From contig CAVZIK010000006.1 in the NCBI GenBank assembly GCA_963775295.1, positions 310,001 to 374,000 of the forward strand: DNA of 64,000 nucleotides. Reading direction: 5' to 3'. Shown piece by piece: positions 52,472 through 61,288 of the stretch. The notes beneath the pieces were generated by a model. That model was given only the letters and a program-made list of their open reading frames with translations, was not told the DNA's origin and ran no database searches. Source of the stretch: JAMDEO01 sp963775295 (GTDB lineage: Bacteria; Actinomycetota; Thermoleophilia; RBG-16-64-13). Each line of letters begins with the position of its first letter. Positions within the stretch are counted from its first letter, which is position 1. A program made the position numbers and the translations under genes.

Positions 52472-54571
52472 CTACTCCTCGGGCAGCACTCGGTCAAGAG
52501 TGGTCTGGAGTAGCTTCAATGACTGCAAATACAGCAAACTTTTGCGTTTGGCGATAATATCCGCCTCCCACAGCGCGGCCATGAAGGTGACCGGATCGTT
52601 GAAGCGAGGCATGCGCAGCATCGCCGTACCCAAGCCCTGCAGCACATGGGCGTCGCTGCCCGCACCGGCCACCACGTTGTACTTTGCCGCGAAGCGTTCT
52701 GCGGCCAGGTTGAACGAAGAGAGCGCCACCTTGGCGTTGTAGATCTCGATCACGTCGATGCGATGGAGATTGTCCACGAGTGCCCGATATGAGGGAGTGG
52801 TGCGAAGGGCGTCGAACGGATGCGGCACGTAAACCAGCCCCCCCTGCTCCTTGATCAGGGAGAGGGTTTCGTCGAAACTCAGTCCGCGCGGTATCGCCTT
52901 CTCCAAGAAGAGTCCGATGACCTCACCCTCAGCAGTCTTTACCTCTTCCGCCACGATGACGAACGGATCACCGTGCGCCAACTCCCGGGCAAGAAATGCG
53001 CCCTCGATCTCGTTGTGATCCGCGATGGCCAGAGCGCCCAAACCGACCTCACGGGCAGTCGTCAGAATCGATTCGACTGTACTGACGCAGTCTTTCGAGA
53101 ATGACGAATGGACGTGCAGGTCGGCGTTGATCCAATTGGGGCGGGCGAGTCCCAGTGCGCCCCAGCGAACGCGTTTGCGCGACGGCTCCTCGCCGATGCC
53201 TCGAAAGTGGAGCGAGTGCCCCGCGATGGGAGTCTTTGCCCTAAGCCCCTGGCGACCGCTGGTAGCCGCGAGAGTCTCACGATAGATGGCTTCCACTCGG
53301 GCGGCCACCGAGACCATTGAGGACTCATTCGGACTGTTCGACGCCCCCTCAACTCGCTGCGCAATCCCGGCGACCTCATTCGCCTCCTTCGCGTCGCTCG
53401 GTTGCAGCACAGATTTGATCGCTGTTGAAAGAGATCCCAACGTGCTGGGTGAGAACACCGCCCCCTTGCCATCGCTCGGAGCCCAGGCCGCCAAAAAATC
53501 GCGCGTGGGGGCCAGATCAGGCCCCACGATTGAACATCCAAACGCTGCCGCCTCCGCCGCCGACGCGCACAGCCACTCTCCTCCCAGGAAGGGCAGAACC
53601 ACCGCAGCGGCGGCCTGGTAGAGCGGCGCAAGCTCCGCAGGCGTCCCAAATTCGTACAGGGCCACCCGACCCCTGAGCCTTCGTGGGGTGGGTTTGGGCA
53701 GCCATCGCTCCGTGGAGCCCCGATGGAGCGCCACGACCACACGCTCGACCCCGGGAGGGAATTCAGCCGAGAGCGCTCGTAGAAGAACGCGATAGGACCT
53801 ACGAGCATCGCCGCGGAAAACGTAGAGCACAAAGAGATTGCCGCCTCCCGGGCGGTTCTCGGAATCGGTCGTCCCGGACTGACTCGGGTCTCTCAGGACA
53901 GCGCCTCTCGCCAGCCTCGTTCCGCACGGAATGACCTGGTAGCGACCGGGATAGAGTTCAGCCATCATATCCACCGCGTGTGGGAATGTGACAATGCGGG
54001 CATCCAGACGTCCGAAAAACCGGTCGAGCACGGACTGGCCCATCTCGTAGGCGGCGACGCTCACGGGCGTCATATGAAAGGTCCCGACCACGGGACTCCG
54101 AGACTCGCGCAAAGCCGTGAAGCTAAGAGAGGGCGCCATGGGCTCGTGTACGTGGACGAGATCGAAATCTCCTCCGAGCATCAAACGCTCCAGCCTCGAG
54201 GTCACGTCCACCGGAAGGCCCAGGTTCGCCACTCCGCCGTTGAGACGAACGGGAAAACTCGAGCCCACGGGTATCACGGGAATGCCGGCTTCGGGGCCCA
54301 GGGGCCCGGAGCCAGGTACCGGGAGCAGAAGCTCGCCGGGGAACCTGCCGGAGCGATAGTCGGCTAGGAGATTGATCACCTGGCCTTTGGCGCGGCGAAA
54401 TAGACTTGGCACTCGGGCGACGTCCCGGGAATCGTCGGATGACGTAACAATGGTGGGGAAGTGCCCTGAAGCCTTGAGCTCCACCGCGAGATCGGCGACG
54501 TGTTGGTTCACCGCGCTCGGAGCGCTCCAGGAGAAGGGCGTCACGAGGGCTATATGGAGGCTTTCCTTCAC
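52472..54571 (-). CDS. glycosyltransferase-PHP phosphoesterase fusion
   Basis: A 699-residue two-part protein. Residues 1-430 form a GT-B glycosyltransferase: HIALVTPFSWSAPSAVNQHVADL, FDLVHVHEPMAPSLSF near 138, and a variant EX7E region GGEWLCASAAEAAAFG near 335. Residues 470-699 form a PHP metallo-phosphoesterase with all metal ligands: DLHVHSSFSKD, IADHNEIEGA, VYVPHPFD and AGAGSDAHV. It is the last-but-one gene of the ino1 run, after a strong hairpin. A role in inositol-phospholipid glycosylation plus dephosphorylation is attractive but inferred. Confidence 0.8.
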   Translation of the reverse strand: MKESLHIALVTPFSWSAPSAVNQHVADLAVELKASGHFPTIVTSSDDSRDVARVPSLFRRAKGQVINLLADYRSGRFPGELLLPVPGSGPLGPEAGIPVIPVGSSFPVRLNGGVANLGLPVDVTSRLERLMLGGDFDLVHVHEPMAPSLSFTALRESRSPVVGTFHMTPVSVAAYEMGQSVLDRFFGRLDARIVTFPHAVDMMAELYPGRYQVIPCGTRLARGAVLRDPSQSGTTDSENRPGGGNLFVLYVFRGDARRSYRVLLRALSAEFPPGVERVVVALHRGSTERWLPKPTPRRLRGRVALYEFGTPAELAPLYQAAAAVVLPFLGGEWLCASAAEAAAFGCSIVGPDLAPTRDFLAAWAPSDGKGAVFSPSTLGSLSTAIKSVLQPSDAKEANEVAGIAQRVEGASNSPNESSMVSVAARVEAIYRETLAATSGRQGLRAKTPIAGHSLHFRGIGEEPSRKRVRWGALGLARPNWINADLHVHSSFSKDCVSTVESILTTAREVGLGALAIADHNEIEGAFLARELAHGDPFVIVAEEVKTAEGEVIGLFLEKAIPRGLSFDETLSLIKEQGGLVYVPHPFDALRTTPSYRALVDNLHRIDVIEIYNAKVALSSFNLAAERFAAKYNVVAGAGSDAHVLQGLGTAMLRMPRFNDPVTFMAALWEADIIAKRKSLLYLQSLKLLQTTLDRVLPEE

Positions 54572-54589
54572 GCGTCGACCCCAGTTGTG

Positions 54590-54625
54590 CTGGGGCCCGG
54601 GCGGCTGATGCCGCCCGGGCCCCAG
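54590..54625 (-). terminator. hairpin between ino1 and the GT-PHP gene
   Basis: Sixteen-base perfect arms CTGGGGCCCGGGCGGC / GCCGCCCGGGCCCCAG around TGAT, 20 bases past the ino1 stop. It probably reduces read-through so the GT-PHP gene is made at a lower level. No T-run follows. Confidence 0.7.
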
Positions 54626-54644
54626 AATCCGGCCTGATCCGACC

Positions 54645-55730
54645 TTACTCGCAGGCGGCTTCGCCCGAGATGAAGGCCTCGGTCTTCTGCCGCGCTTGTT
54701 CGTCGCTGTATTGGATGGGCGGAGACTTCATGAAATACGATGCGGGCTCGTAGAGAGCACCGGAGACGCCCCGGTCGAGAGCCAGTTTGGCACACCGCAC
54801 GGCGTCGATGACGATGCCGGCGGAGTTAGGCGAGTCGACCACTTCCATCTTGAGCTCGATGTTGAGAGGCACGTCGCCGAACGTGCGGCCTTCCATGCGG
54901 ATGTAGGCCCACTTGCGGTCGTCAAGCCACTCGACGTAATCCGAGGGTCCGATGTGGATGTTCTTCTTGCCCATGTCGTAGTCGAGCTGAGAGGTGACCG
55001 AGTTGGTCTTTGAGATCTTCTTGCTCTCGAGACGCTCGCGCTCCAGCATGTTGAGAAAATCGGTGTTGCCGCCGACGTTGAGTTGCGAGGTGCGCTCGAG
55101 ACGCACGCCGCGCTCGCGCATGAGGCGGGTCAGCACCCGGTGGACGATAGTCGCACCCACCTGGGACTTGATGTCGTCGCCGATGACCGGCAAGCCCTTC
55201 TCTTCGAACCGTTGCTGCCAATATTTCTCCCGGGCGATGAAGACCGGGATGCAGTTCACGAGGCCGCAACCGGCTTCGAGGATCTGCTCGACGTACCACT
55301 TGGTGGCCATCTCGCTGCCGACGGGAAGGTAGTTCACTACCACGTCGGTCTTGGTCTCTTTGAGAATACCGACCACGTCGTCCGTTGGCCCAGGGGCCTT
55401 TTCGATGACTTCGGACAGGTACTTGCCCAGTCCGTCATGGGTCATACCCCGGTAGACCTTGACACCCATATTCGGGACGTCGCAGAACTTGACGGTGCAG
55501 TTCTTGCCACCCCACATGGCTTCGGAGAGATCTTTCCCCACCTTGGTCGCGTCGATATCGAAGGCGGCGGTGAACTCGATGTCGGAGATGTGGTAGCCAC
55601 CGAGGTTCACGTGCATCAGACCCGGGACGAACTCGTCCGCTTTGGCATTGCGGTAATAGTGCACGCCCTGGATAAAGGACGAGGCACAGTTCCCGACCCC
55701 GATGATTGCTACCCGAACTTTATCGCTCAA
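54645..55730 (-). CDS. ino1: inositol-3-phosphate synthase Ino1
   Basis: A 361-residue MIP synthase of the short bacterial type. It begins VRVAIIGVGNCASSFIQGV (NAD-binding GxGNxAS), followed by AAFDIDATKVGKDLSEA, NYLPVGSEMATKWYVEQILE, CIPVFIA, DDIKSQVGATIVHRVL and the NVGGNTDFLNM segment. It makes 1D-myo-inositol 3-phosphate from glucose 6-phosphate. Its start overlaps the CDP-alcohol phosphatidyltransferase gene end by 11 bases, so the two are translated together. Confidence 0.94.
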   Translation of the reverse strand: MSDKVRVAIIGVGNCASSFIQGVHYYRNAKADEFVPGLMHVNLGGYHISDIEFTAAFDIDATKVGKDLSEAMWGGKNCTVKFCDVPNMGVKVYRGMTHDGLGKYLSEVIEKAPGPTDDVVGILKETKTDVVVNYLPVGSEMATKWYVEQILEAGCGLVNCIPVFIAREKYWQQRFEEKGLPVIGDDIKSQVGATIVHRVLTRLMRERGVRLERTSQLNVGGNTDFLNMLERERLESKKISKTNSVTSQLDYDMGKKNIHIGPSDYVEWLDDRKWAYIRMEGRTFGDVPLNIELKMEVVDSPNSAGIVIDAVRCAKLALDRGVSGALYEPASYFMKSPPIQYSDEQARQKTEAFISGEAACE

Positions 55731-56334
55731 CGAATCCTCCCTGTTCCCTTTGCCTGCTCAGTTGCCGGTACGTATGGACCACGCGCTGTATCACCGTGAA
55801 GATGGTCAAAACAAGCATTATGTAGATCACGTACGACAGCACGTTGAAAAAGAGCCCCAGAGCAATGAGGATGATCCTCTCGGGCCTGCTCATGAGACCC
55901 ACCTTGCACTCGAGACCCAAACTCTCCGCCCGTGCCCGAGTGTAGCTGACGAGCAGACTTCCCAGTAGGGCGAGCACCACCAGGGCGGCATCGATAGAGT
56001 GCCCGCGAGAGGCCAGCAAGTAGGCGATGGCTGCCAGCACAGCGCCTTCCGAGACCCTGTCGAGCGTGGAATCGAGGAACGCCCCGAATGGGGTCACCAT
56101 CTTGGCCAGTCTGGCCAGAGCCCCATCGAGCATGTCGCAGCACCCAGCTATGAGGAAGACGATGCCCGCATAGACTAGGTGATCGGCGACGACGAGGGCA
56201 GCCGCCCCCAGATTGAGGACAGTACCTGCGATCGTTACCTGGTTAGGGGTTACTTTGAGCCACTGCAGGGCCGAAACCATCGGCGTAAATCCCCTGCGCA
56301 GCTGAACTCCGAAAAACTCTCGAATGTTCTCCAT
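55720..56334 (-). CDS. CDP-alcohol phosphatidyltransferase (phosphatidylinositol phosphate synthase type)
   Basis: A 204-residue membrane protein with about six helices and the complete catalytic motif DMLDGALARLAKMVTPFGAFLDSTLD (D-x2-DG-x2-AR-x8-G-x3-D-x3-D), split here across residues about 65-90. With Ino1 directly downstream it most likely couples CDP-diacylglycerol to inositol phosphate to make phosphatidylinositol phosphate, as in Actinobacteria. It is the first gene of the operon. Phosphatidylglycerophosphate synthase is the main alternative. Confidence 0.85.
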   Translation of the reverse strand: MENIREFFGVQLRRGFTPMVSALQWLKVTPNQVTIAGTVLNLGAAALVVADHLVYAGIVFLIAGCCDMLDGALARLAKMVTPFGAFLDSTLDRVSEGAVLAAIAYLLASRGHSIDAALVVLALLGSLLVSYTRARAESLGLECKVGLMSRPERIILIALGLFFNVLSYVIYIMLVLTIFTVIQRVVHTYRQLSRQREQGGFVER

Positions 56335-56352
56335 CGCCTGCTACTGTCCGGT

Positions 56353-56378
56353 TTGCCGGGATAAAATTGTCCCGGCAA
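56353..56378. promoter_or_regulatory. hairpin/inverted repeat at the 5' end of the inositol operon transcript
   Basis: Perfect arms TTGCCGGGA and TCCCGGCAA around an 8-base loop. The promoter at 56385-56412 would start the RNA at about this point, so the transcript would begin with the hairpin, 19 bases ahead of the first start codon. It could be an operator or a leader structure that affects translation or decay. Confidence 0.5.
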
Positions 56379-56384
56379 CTGGCG

Positions 56385-56412
56385 ATTGTAACAGTATCGA
56401 CCCGTTTCACAA
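56385..56412 (-). promoter_or_regulatory. promoter of the inositol-lipid operon
   Basis: On the minus strand: TTGTGA (56412-56407), a 16-base spacer and TACAAT (56390-56385), 4 and 5 matches to the -35 and -10 consensus. It lies just past the end of the AI-2E-family permease gene. Confidence 0.5.
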
Positions 56413-56421
56413 AACGAAATA

Positions 56422-57573
56422 TCACTCCTCGGACTCCTCCGCCTTGACCCTTCTGGGAGGTGGGGCTCCCGACTTCGCGGGTATCAGCACGATCCCATCA
56501 TCTCCGGCCCACGGGGCCTTGGACATGCGGAATTGGTAGAACGTAAGCGTGTGCCTGAGCATTGCCAGCAACGGCAGGGACGCGATCATCCCCAGTATCC
56601 CGCCGATTTGTGCTCCCGCAAGCAATGCGAAGATGACGATCAGGGGGTGCACCCCAAGCGAACTTCCCACTATGTTGGGCGCGAGAATATGACCCTCCAA
56701 CTGCTGGATCGCGAAATACACGATAATCACCACCAGTGCGGCCGTCGGCGAGTGAAAGAAGGCAGCTATCACCGGGGGGACCGCGCCTAGATACGGGCCC
56801 ACGTAGGGGATGATCTCCGTGACCCCGGCCCAGAAACCGAAGAGTAGAGCGTACTGACCGCCCTCCGGCCAAACCCCGACCACGTCCCAACTCATGATCC
56901 ACACCGCGAGTCCGCAGGCCAGTCCCACGGTCGCCCCCAGCAGGAGTTGGCCGCGGATGTACTTGCTGAAGGCACCTTGAAGACCGCGCACGTACGTTTC
57001 TTTCACGGGGGGCTCGCCCGGCACGAGTCGGCATAGAAAACGGAAGATCCGCTTGCCGTCGATGAGCATATAGAAGCTGATGACCACCGTGAGAAAGAAG
57101 TTGATGACCATCCCGGCCACGCTGACACCCACCGAGAAGAGGGTGCCCACCGACTGAGCCCCATGGGTCTGCAACCAGTTGACGATCGTAGTGGTGTTGA
57201 GCTGGAGGTTGACGGTGACGTTGTGCTTGGCCAACCAACTCTGCAGGTTTGCCAGCTGTGCGTTGAGACTGCTCAGCCAAGCGGGGATGGCGTTAAAAAG
57301 CCTCTGGAATTGGCGGATGAGTGGGGGGCCGAGGAAAATGAAGACGACCACGACCACCGCGATGAACGCGAGATAGACGATCGGCACGGCAAGCCAACGC
57401 GGGACCTTCAAGCGTCCCAGGCCCATGACCACAGGGTTGAGGAGCAACGCAAGGATCGTGGAAATGAGAAAAACGAACACCGCGTGACTGGCGACGCGAC
57501 TGAAATAGAGGGCAAGGAAGATCGCAACGGGAATCAGCACCAGCTGTACCCATCGCGGTATGGTGATGCGCAC
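56422..57573 (-). CDS. AI-2E-family permease (PerM/YdiK type)
   Basis: A 383-residue polytopic membrane protein. Typical features are the N-terminal helix pair, a large loop near residues 85-130 (FQRLFNAIPAWLSSLNAQ), and the conserved C-terminal segment GFWAGVTEIIPYVGPYLGAVPPV and HPLIVIFALLAGAQIGGILGMIASLPLLA. Family members include sodium/proton antiporters and exporters; the AI-2 link is one case only. It ends 9 bases before the inositol operon promoter. Confidence 0.85.
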   Translation of the reverse strand: MRITIPRWVQLVLIPVAIFLALYFSRVASHAVFVFLISTILALLLNPVVMGLGRLKVPRWLAVPIVYLAFIAVVVVVFIFLGPPLIRQFQRLFNAIPAWLSSLNAQLANLQSWLAKHNVTVNLQLNTTTIVNWLQTHGAQSVGTLFSVGVSVAGMVINFFLTVVISFYMLIDGKRIFRFLCRLVPGEPPVKETYVRGLQGAFSKYIRGQLLLGATVGLACGLAVWIMSWDVVGVWPEGGQYALLFGFWAGVTEIIPYVGPYLGAVPPVIAAFFHSPTAALVVIIVYFAIQQLEGHILAPNIVGSSLGVHPLIVIFALLAGAQIGGILGMIASLPLLAMLRHTLTFYQFRMSKAPWAGDDGIVLIPAKSGAPPPRRVKAEESEE

Positions 57574-57734
57574 CCACCCCTCCTTTGTGCCGATCTCGGG
57601 ACGGCACTGATCGGCTTCATCTACAGATTATCAGCCTGGGCGCTTCGCGTGAAAAACGACGGATCGCGTCCCGACATAGCCTAATACGAGGCACGCAGCC
57701 ATTTACCTGGGCAATCAAACAATGAAGTGCTAAC

Positions 57735-58550
57735 GTGAACACGATGCCAGAAGGGATAACCGCACCAGAAGCGTGGCGTCAGGAAGAGGTTCTCCGGCGC
57801 AAACGGCGTCTTGCGACAGTGTATCGCAGACGGCGACTTCGTCTTGCCGTTGCATTCGGAGTCCTCTGCGTGGTCGTCGCGGGCATCGTTATAGCGGTCT
57901 ACGCCGGTGACACCACCCAACGCGTTAACGCCCAGAACTTGCTCGCCAACGGGGTAGCCGCAGGCTCTGCACCCGTTGCGGCCACCGGCCAATCATGGCC
58001 TGCGTTCGCCCGCCTGGGCGATCGAAACCTCATCCTTCCTGTGGCCGCCGGTGACGCGACGATCATCGCTTACCAGCCGCACGGTGACGATAGTGCGGTC
58101 GCACTTTCGCCAATGGGGGATCAGGCTAACGCCAACGCGGTCGTGCGTTTCTTTCGGGGCATCTTCTCGGGCAAACCTTTGGTGCGCTACTACCTCCTGA
58201 GCGGGGAAGGCGGAGCTGCGACCAGTTCAGTTCTTATCGGCGCTCCGGCCGGGTCTCCGGTCACAGCACCCGTTTCAGGCGTTGTCACGGGCGTAAAGCA
58301 GTACAAGCTGTACGGGAAATATGATGATGTACAGATAGACATCCGGCCGGAGGAGCTTAGCGGCGACACCGTCTCGTTGATGCTCATCAGCGACCCGGTC
58401 GTGTCCATTGGCGAAGTGGTCTCCGCCGGCAAGACCCAACTCGGCAAAGTTAGAGATACCCCGCCGGAACTGGGTGCGACCTTAGCGGAGTACACTCACG
58501 ATTCGGGATCGCACATCGACATGTGGGTTACGCAGGATCCGATCAACTAG
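57735..58550 (+). CDS. membrane-anchored M23-like (LytM fold) protein, likely non-catalytic
   Basis: A 271-residue protein with a basic cytoplasmic head, one membrane helix (about 37-60), a linker, and a beta-rich C-domain (about 165-270). The C-domain has GSPVTAPVSGVVTGVK, SIGEVVSAGKTQLGKV and SHIDMWV, the layout of M23 peptidases (xxAPxxGxVxxV ... GxxVxxGxxIG ... HxHF). The zinc ligands HxxxD and the second His of HxH are absent (HID), so peptidase activity is doubtful. It may regulate wall enzymes, as degenerate LytM factors do. 15 bases upstream of the Nudix gene. Confidence 0.65.
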   Translation: MNTMPEGITAPEAWRQEEVLRRKRRLATVYRRRRLRLAVAFGVLCVVVAGIVIAVYAGDTTQRVNAQNLLANGVAAGSAPVAATGQSWPAFARLGDRNLILPVAAGDATIIAYQPHGDDSAVALSPMGDQANANAVVRFFRGIFSGKPLVRYYLLSGEGGAATSSVLIGAPAGSPVTAPVSGVVTGVKQYKLYGKYDDVQIDIRPEELSGDTVSLMLISDPVVSIGEVVSAGKTQLGKVRDTPPELGATLAEYTHDSGSHIDMWVTQDPIN

Positions 58551-58565
58551 AACCGGGCACAGTGC

Positions 58566-59543
58566 ATGAAGGCACGGTATTGCTCTCAATGCGGCAATCC
58601 CATCGAGGAGCGGATGATCGCGGACAGGTTCCGCGAGGTCTGCCCCGTCTGCGACACCGTCTTCTATCAGAACCCGCTGCCCGCCGCCGCCGCTCTCGTT
58701 CTCGACGATGACCGGCGCGTTCTCTTGGTCAAACGCAAGTATCCCCCCAGTGAAGGCATGTGGTGCTTGCCTATCGGCTTCGCCGAAACTGGTGAGACCA
58801 TCGCGTCGGCGGCGCTCCGAGAGCTCGCCGAAGAGACGGGGATAGCGGGGCGTATCCTACGGCTCATCGATGCCGATTCATGGAGTGGCAAGTATTACGG
58901 GGACCTCTTGGTCGTAACCTTCGAGGTCGACAAGCTGAGCGGAACCGAAATTCCCGGCGACGACGCAGCCGAGGTACAGTATTTTCCCATCGATCAGCTG
59001 CCCGTTTTGGCGTTCCCTTCGAACGAGAAGGCCATCCGCCTATGCGGGGACCTCTATCAGGATGAGTGGGCCATCCACGACTCATTCCACCGTCTGGAGG
59101 GCGGTTCGGGGGCCCAGATGCTGTCGGACAGTCTTGTCGGCTTCGTTAGCGAGCACGCCGGATATGTGGCGCGGCTCTGGCTGGCCGATGTCCGCTCCAA
59201 TCGGACCACCGAGGGCTACTGGAGACTGGACGCGGACCAACTTCTTGGTGAGTGCACCTCGGGACTAAAGCTGCTGGACCGTTACCTTGAGGGCGGGACG
59301 ACCGAAGAACGGCCTAAGACCTTCTACCGAGATCTGGGAACCCGGCGGTGGTCTCAAGGCGTACAGCTTCACGAGATGCTCTCGGCCATCATGCTGCTCA
59401 AGAAACAGATATGGAGCTACGCGCTATCGCAGGGCTTGTGGGAACGTCCTGTGGAGATGTACCGAATCATGGAGCTGCAGGCCCGTTTCGCGGCCTTCTT
59501 CGACAAGGCCATGTATAACTCCGCCCGGGGCTATACCCAGTAG
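58566..59543 (+). CDS. Nudix hydrolase with zinc ribbon and RsbRD-like helical tail
   Basis: A 325-residue protein. Residues 1-35 hold a zinc ribbon (CSQCGNPIEE ... CPVCD), as in NudC/RppH-like ADP-ribose or NADH pyrophosphatases. The Nudix domain (about 40-160) has the full box GFAETGETIASAALREL-AEETGI. The last 150 residues are a separate all-helical domain (about 180-325; FVSEHAGYVARLWLADVRSN, LHEMLSAIMLLKKQIWSYAL) resembling RsbRD-type sensor domains. This fusion is unusual. The same type of domain precedes GGDEF at 24909. The substrate and signal are unknown. Confidence 0.75.
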   Translation: MKARYCSQCGNPIEERMIADRFREVCPVCDTVFYQNPLPAAAALVLDDDRRVLLVKRKYPPSEGMWCLPIGFAETGETIASAALRELAEETGIAGRILRLIDADSWSGKYYGDLLVVTFEVDKLSGTEIPGDDAAEVQYFPIDQLPVLAFPSNEKAIRLCGDLYQDEWAIHDSFHRLEGGSGAQMLSDSLVGFVSEHAGYVARLWLADVRSNRTTEGYWRLDADQLLGECTSGLKLLDRYLEGGTTEERPKTFYRDLGTRRWSQGVQLHEMLSAIMLLKKQIWSYALSQGLWERPVEMYRIMELQARFAAFFDKAMYNSARGYTQ

Positions 59544-59560
59544 CAGCCCGGTCCGGCCGA

Positions 59561-60574
59561 TCACACGTTGAAGCGGAAATTGACTATGTCGCCGTCGGCG
59601 ATTATGTAGTCCTTGCCCTCGACACGCAGAACCCCCGCGTCGCGGCAGGCCTTCATGTTCTTGCCGTGGCTCATGAAGTCGTCGTAAGAGACGATTTCCG
59701 CACGAATGAACCCGCGCTGGATGTCGGAGTGGATGGCTCCGGCGGCTTCGCGCGCCGTCTCCCCCGCTCGTATGGGCCAAGCGCGTACCTCGTCCTCACC
59801 GGCGGTGAGGAAGCTGATAAGACCCAGTTCCGAAAAGGCCGCCTGTGCCACTACCTCCGATGCCGGACCGGGTAAGCCGAGAGCGGTCGCGTACTCCGCC
59901 TGCTCCTCGATTGAGAGTCGGGCCACCTCAAGAGCGTCCGCAAAGGGAAAGGCCAGTATGCGTCGACCGCGGGTGAGCCCCTCGAGCGGCGACTCCGACC
60001 ATTCGCCCTCGGGCTCTATATTCACTAGGATGAGCTGAGGAGTCAAGGTGAGAAACTGGTATCCGCGGATAAAGGACAACTGCCCCTCATCGAACTCGGC
60101 CTCCCGCAGTGGAGTCTCAGCCTCGAGCAATTCCTGACACCGAGTAAGGGCCTTCTTTCCCACATCCGTAAGGGGCGCCTTCTTGGCCCGTTCGAAGGCG
60201 CGTTCCACGCGGATTAGATCGAAGAGCAGAAACTCGCGGTCGAGTTCCTCGAGGTCGGCGTCAGGGTGGGCCTCCTCCCCCAGCATCGGGCTTTCGAAAG
60301 CGCGCAGGATATGCAGGTATACCTGACCGCCCGCCAAGGCGTCCAGGTAGCGCTCCATCTCGCCCTTACGCGCACTGGCTTCCGGCCAGGCCACCTCGCG
60401 CACCTTGAACTCGGCGTAAGTCGTCTTCTTAGGCACAAAGATCTCGGACAGCGCGCGGATGCGCGGGTCGCCCACGTGAACGGTCGCTATGTGCCCCTCC
60501 CCGCGGCCCTCGGCCAAGGCAGCAACCAGCGTGGTCTTACCACACCCTTTCAATCCGATGATCCGCGCTTCCAA
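59561..60574 (-). CDS. divergent YchF-like NTPase
   Basis: Start is a TTG with GGGGAGAG just upstream. The 337-residue protein resembles YchF/Ola1: GLKGCGKTTLVAALAEG (P-loop, YchF has GLPNVGKSTL), VGDPRIRALSEIFVPKKTTYAEF near 35, and the C-terminal TGS-like region ISFLTAGEDEVRAWPIRAGETAREAAGAIH ending DGDIVNFRFNV. The switch II/G3 DxxGL motif and the NxxE nucleotide-specificity motif are not recognisable, and the GTPase part is shortened. It may be a second, specialised YchF paralogue. Convergent with the Nudix gene. Confidence 0.7.
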   Translation of the reverse strand: MEARIIGLKGCGKTTLVAALAEGRGEGHIATVHVGDPRIRALSEIFVPKKTTYAEFKVREVAWPEASARKGEMERYLDALAGGQVYLHILRAFESPMLGEEAHPDADLEELDREFLLFDLIRVERAFERAKKAPLTDVGKKALTRCQELLEAETPLREAEFDEGQLSFIRGYQFLTLTPQLILVNIEPEGEWSESPLEGLTRGRRILAFPFADALEVARLSIEEQAEYATALGLPGPASEVVAQAAFSELGLISFLTAGEDEVRAWPIRAGETAREAAGAIHSDIQRGFIRAEIVSYDDFMSHGKNMKACRDAGVLRVEGKDYIIADGDIVNFRFNV

Positions 60575-60633
60575 CGATCTCTCCCCGCTCGTTCTGCCAT
60601 CCGGTCTCAGTGTAACCCAGGGACCGCCTCGGG

Positions 60634-61236
60634 ATGGCTGATATCATCGGTGCGATGACCGCGTTCGTCACCGCATTCGTTCTCGTCACCATTGCTGAGA
60701 TGGCCGACAAGACTCAACTTCTTACCTTGTCGCTGGCCTGCCGCTACCCGGCCCGCAAGGTGCTCATCGGCGTCGCTATAGCCATTGCCATACTTAATCT
60801 GGTCGCGGTGGTCATCGGGGCCGTAGCCGGACGTTTCATACCAGTCACCGCGGTGAAGATCGGCGCGGGGGTGATCTTTCTGGCGTTCGGCGCTTGGAGC
60901 CTGCTCGCGAAAGAGAGGACGGAAGAGGCGGAGGAATGCGAGGTGCGGAGCAACAGATATGTGATTCTCGGGGTCATTGGAGCCTTCCTTCTTGCGGAGA
61001 TGGGAGACAAGACCCAGCTTGCTACGCTTTCACTCGGGGCTCGTTTCGACGGAAGCATCCTCAGTTCCGTAGGCGTCTGGCTTGGGGCCACTGCCGGCAT
61101 GGTCGTTGCGAACTCTCTGGCAGTCATCGTAGGCCACACCGCCGGTCGGCGCGTGCCCGGGAAGTTGATGAAGCGCATCTCGGGGATACTCTTCATCGGT
61201 TTCGGTATCTGGACTTTGACGGGCCTGTTCCTGTAG
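60634..61236 (+). CDS. TMEM165/GDT1-family cation transporter (UPF0016)
   Basis: A 200-residue membrane protein built of two repeats of three helices. Each repeat has the E-x-G/A-D-K-T signature: AEMADKTQLLTLSLACRYP near 20 and AEMGDKTQLATLSLGARF near 115. Members export Mn2+ or exchange Ca2+/Mn2+ for protons. ATG 60634 is taken as start; an in-frame ATG seven codons later is possible. Convergent with the SLH lipoprotein gene. Confidence 0.9.
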   Translation: MADIIGAMTAFVTAFVLVTIAEMADKTQLLTLSLACRYPARKVLIGVAIAIAILNLVAVVIGAVAGRFIPVTAVKIGAGVIFLAFGAWSLLAKERTEEAEECEVRSNRYVILGVIGAFLLAEMGDKTQLATLSLGARFDGSILSSVGVWLGATAGMVVANSLAVIVGHTAGRRVPGKLMKRISGILFIGFGIWTLTGLFL

Positions 61237-61288
61237 AGATCGGGTCCGGCCCACCCAGAAGTCGCGGTCCCAATGCTCGGCCCCTCGC

